Below are positions 34,001 to 35,262 of a stretch of DNA of 35,262 nt, piece by piece. The DNA is taken from NCBI GenBank assembly GCA_020725425.1, contig DYFA01000024.1, positions 1-35,262 on the forward strand, given 5' to 3'. Within the stretch, counting starts at the first letter, position 1. The number at the start of each line of letters is the position of its first letter. The translations under genes were made by a program, and so were the position numbers. This DNA comes from Aneurinibacillus sp. Lineage in GTDB: Bacteria > Bacillota > UBA5301 > DYFA01. A model generated the notes under the pieces. It did no database searches. It saw only the letters and a list, made by a program, of their open reading frames with translations, and was not told the origin of the DNA.

Positions 34001-35068
34001 CTAGACTACCACCACGCCCTGCTCGCCGCGCTCCCGGACCTCGCCGACCAGCGCCGCCGCCTCCCCGCCCGGGGCCTGCCGGACAGCCGCCAGGAGCTCC
34101 TCCGCCCGGCCGGCCGGCACGGCGATGAGCAGGCCGCCGGAGGTTTCGGGCCCGCAGAAGATCAGTTCATCCAGCTTCCCGCCGGCGACGCCCGCCCGGC
34201 GCAGGGTGTACTCCCGGTTGTTGTGGGCTCCGGCGGGGATCAGTCCCTGCCCGGCCATCTCCCGGACCCCCGGCAGGAGCGGCACCGCCCCGCCCTCGAT
34301 CACCAGCGTCACCCGGCTGGCCTCAGCCATCTCCAGGGCGTGCCCCACCAGGCCGAACCCGGTGATGTCGGTGGCTGCGTTGACGCCGACCTTAACCATG
34401 GCCCGGGAGGCGTCCCGGTTGAGGGCGCTCATCACCCGGATGGCCTCCGCCACCACCCCCGCCTCCGCCACCCCGCCTTTGATGGCCGTGGAGATGATGC
34501 CGGTACCCAGCGGCTTGGTCAGGATCAACCGGTCCCCCGGCCGGGCAGCGGCGTTCGTCACCAGTTTCTCCGGCTCGATCAGCCCTGTCACCGCCAGGCC
34601 GTACTTCGGTTCCTCGTCCTGCACGGTGTGGCCCCCGACCAGGACCGCCCCCGCCTCGGCGACCTTCTCCGCTCCGCCCCGCAGAATCTCCCGCAGGAGG
34701 TCCAGGTCGCCGCGGCAGGGGAAGCAGACGATGTTCAGGCAGGTCAAGGGCTCCCCACCCATGGCGTAGACGTCGGACAGGGCGTTGGCCGCGGCGATGG
34801 CCCCGAAGGCGTACGGGTCGTCGACGATGGGCGTGAAGAAGTCCAGCGTCTGGATGAGCGCCTGGCGCTCGCCGATGACGAACACCCCCGCGTCGTCCGC
34901 CGTGTTGAACCCGACCAGAAGCCGTGGATCGGCCGCCTGCGTCAGCCCGGCCAGGATCTGCGCCAGGTCCCCTGGCGCGTACTTGGCCGCTCACCCGCTC
35001 TTGGTCGCCATCTCCGTCAAGCGCAGCTTGCGCCGGTTATCCGCCCCGGCTACCTGGAAATCCCTCAT
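34001..35068 (-). CDS. selD: Selenophosphate synthetase SelD, a selenoprotein with in-frame UGA
   Basis: The enzyme makes selenophosphate from selenide and ATP. Read through the TGA at 34991-34993 it has 355 residues, with Sec at residue 26 and the partner lysine at 29 (SG-Sec-AAK), the spacing of Cys17 and Lys20 in E. coli SelD. The segment RLTEMATKSG before the TGA and YAPGDLAQIL after it both match the family, so the frame is continuous. Later parts include TLDFFTPIVDDPYAFG, GGEPLTCLNIVCFP, VGGHTVQDEEPKYG and ATDITGFGLVGHALEM. The ATG at 35066-35068 has GGAAAG ahead; one further ATG at MATKSG would leave too little. Ordinary gene calling would start it at 34885 and lose the catalytic site. 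Confidence 0.93.
34960..34993 (-). promoter_or_regulatory. Bacterial SECIS element of selD (UGA plus hairpin)
   Basis: Twelve bases after the TGA (34991-34993) the minus strand has GCGCCAG, a GGGAC loop, and CTGGCGC (34960-34978): a perfect 7-bp stem with G at the first loop positions. The loop begins 19 bases after the UGA, in the known range for SelB recognition. Confidence 0.8.
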
Positions 35069-35120
35069 GCGGTTATCTTTCCACACTCCGACCGCCCACC
35101 CCTTCCCGGCCGCCATCCGC

Positions 35121-35160
35121 CAGAGAGAAACCTCCGCCGCTTCTCCCGAGGCGGCGGAGG
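35121..35160 (-). terminator. Hairpin terminator after tRNA-Sec
   Basis: A perfect 10-bp stem CCTCCGCCGC / GCGGCGGAGG (35131-35140, 35151-35160) with a 10-base loop is followed on the minus strand by TTTCTCTCTG. It lies 16 bases after the tRNA CCA end and about 60 before selD. It could end the tRNA transcript, partly or fully. Confidence 0.65.
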
Positions 35161-35176
35161 CTGGCCAAACCGACTT

Positions 35177-35262
35177 TGGCGGGGGTAGGTGGGGATTGAA
35201 CCCACCCCGGACAGGATCACTGCCCGACACTGGTTTTGAAGACCAGGAGGCCCACCAGGACC
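35177..35262 (-). tRNA. selC: tRNA-Sec (anticodon UCA), 5' end cut by the window
   Basis: On the minus strand the arms are, from the 3' end: encoded CCA, a discriminator G, an 8-base acceptor strand CTACCCCC (35181-35188), a 5-bp T arm GTGGG-TTCAATC-CCCAC (35189-35205), a long variable arm, and an anticodon stem CTGGT/ACCAG with loop CTTCAAA. The anticodon TCA is at 35237-35239. The 8-base acceptor and long variable arm are the marks of bacterial tRNA-Sec. The 5' acceptor strand and the first D-stem bases lie past the right edge. Confidence 0.93.

Noticed and set aside
33260-35188. A plus-strand open frame of 642 codons over selA and selD
   Set aside because: It is opposite to two clear genes and has no recognisable domain; long antisense frames are common in very GC-rich DNA. 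The same applies to long plus-strand frames at 11277-13417, 16578-18074, 25794-27110 and 30574-31719.

Overview
This window looks like the chromosome of a GC-rich, anaerobic member of the Firmicutes (Bacillota) from an endospore-forming lineage, most likely a Clostridia-type thermophile or mesophile of the broad Moorella/Desulfotomaculum kind. The species cannot be read from the sequence. The evidence is an AbrB-type regulator, a Gin/CsfB-type anti-sigma factor, the Firmicutes gene run tmk-yaaQ-yaaR-holB-yaaT near rsmI and abrB, and a complete selenocysteine set (selA, selB, selD and tRNA-Sec).

Region 1 (1-14.4 kb) is an exopolysaccharide or capsule locus on the minus strand. In transcription order it holds a Wza-like export protein, a chain-length regulator (CpsC), a tyrosine autokinase (CpsD), a PHP tyrosine phosphatase (CpsB), a polyprenyl-phosphate sugar-1-P transferase, UDP-glucose dehydrogenase, five glycosyltransferases and a Wzy/ligase-like membrane protein. 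The initiating transferase puts the first sugar on undecaprenyl phosphate, UGD supplies UDP-glucuronate, the glycosyltransferases extend the repeat unit, Wzy would polymerise it, and CpsBCD would set chain length. No Wzx flippase is visible. The distal part (about 1-8.9 kb) is clearly lower in GC than the rest, which suggests a swapped-in serotype cassette. A small methyltransferase gene converges on its end.

Region 2 (14.4-18.8 kb) reads on the same strand: an orphan ABC-type substrate-binding protein lacking a signal peptide, a double U32 peptidase-family protein and a class III aminotransferase. A good sigma-A promoter precedes this group, which may read through into the polysaccharide operon.

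Region 3 (18.9-30.5 kb) is the Bacillus-like abrB/rsmI/yaaT/holB/yaaR/yaaQ/tmk/decarboxylase/gin neighbourhood, with two departures. A divergent Mur-ligase-like gene whose catalytic motifs are all eroded sits where yabA/yabB would be expected. A metallophosphoesterase plus a HEPN-nucleotidyltransferase pair (likely a toxin-antitoxin type module) and an R3H/AAA ATPase sit between tmk and the decarboxylase.

Region 4 (30.6-35.26 kb) is the selenocysteine locus: tRNA-Sec (its 5' end cut by the window edge), a terminator-like hairpin, selD, selA and selB. SelD is itself a selenoprotein. An in-frame TGA at 34991-34993 is followed by a bacterial SECIS hairpin, and a standard gene call would truncate it.

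No stretch longer than about 300 bases lacks a gene. No rRNA, CRISPR array or intact insertion sequence was seen.
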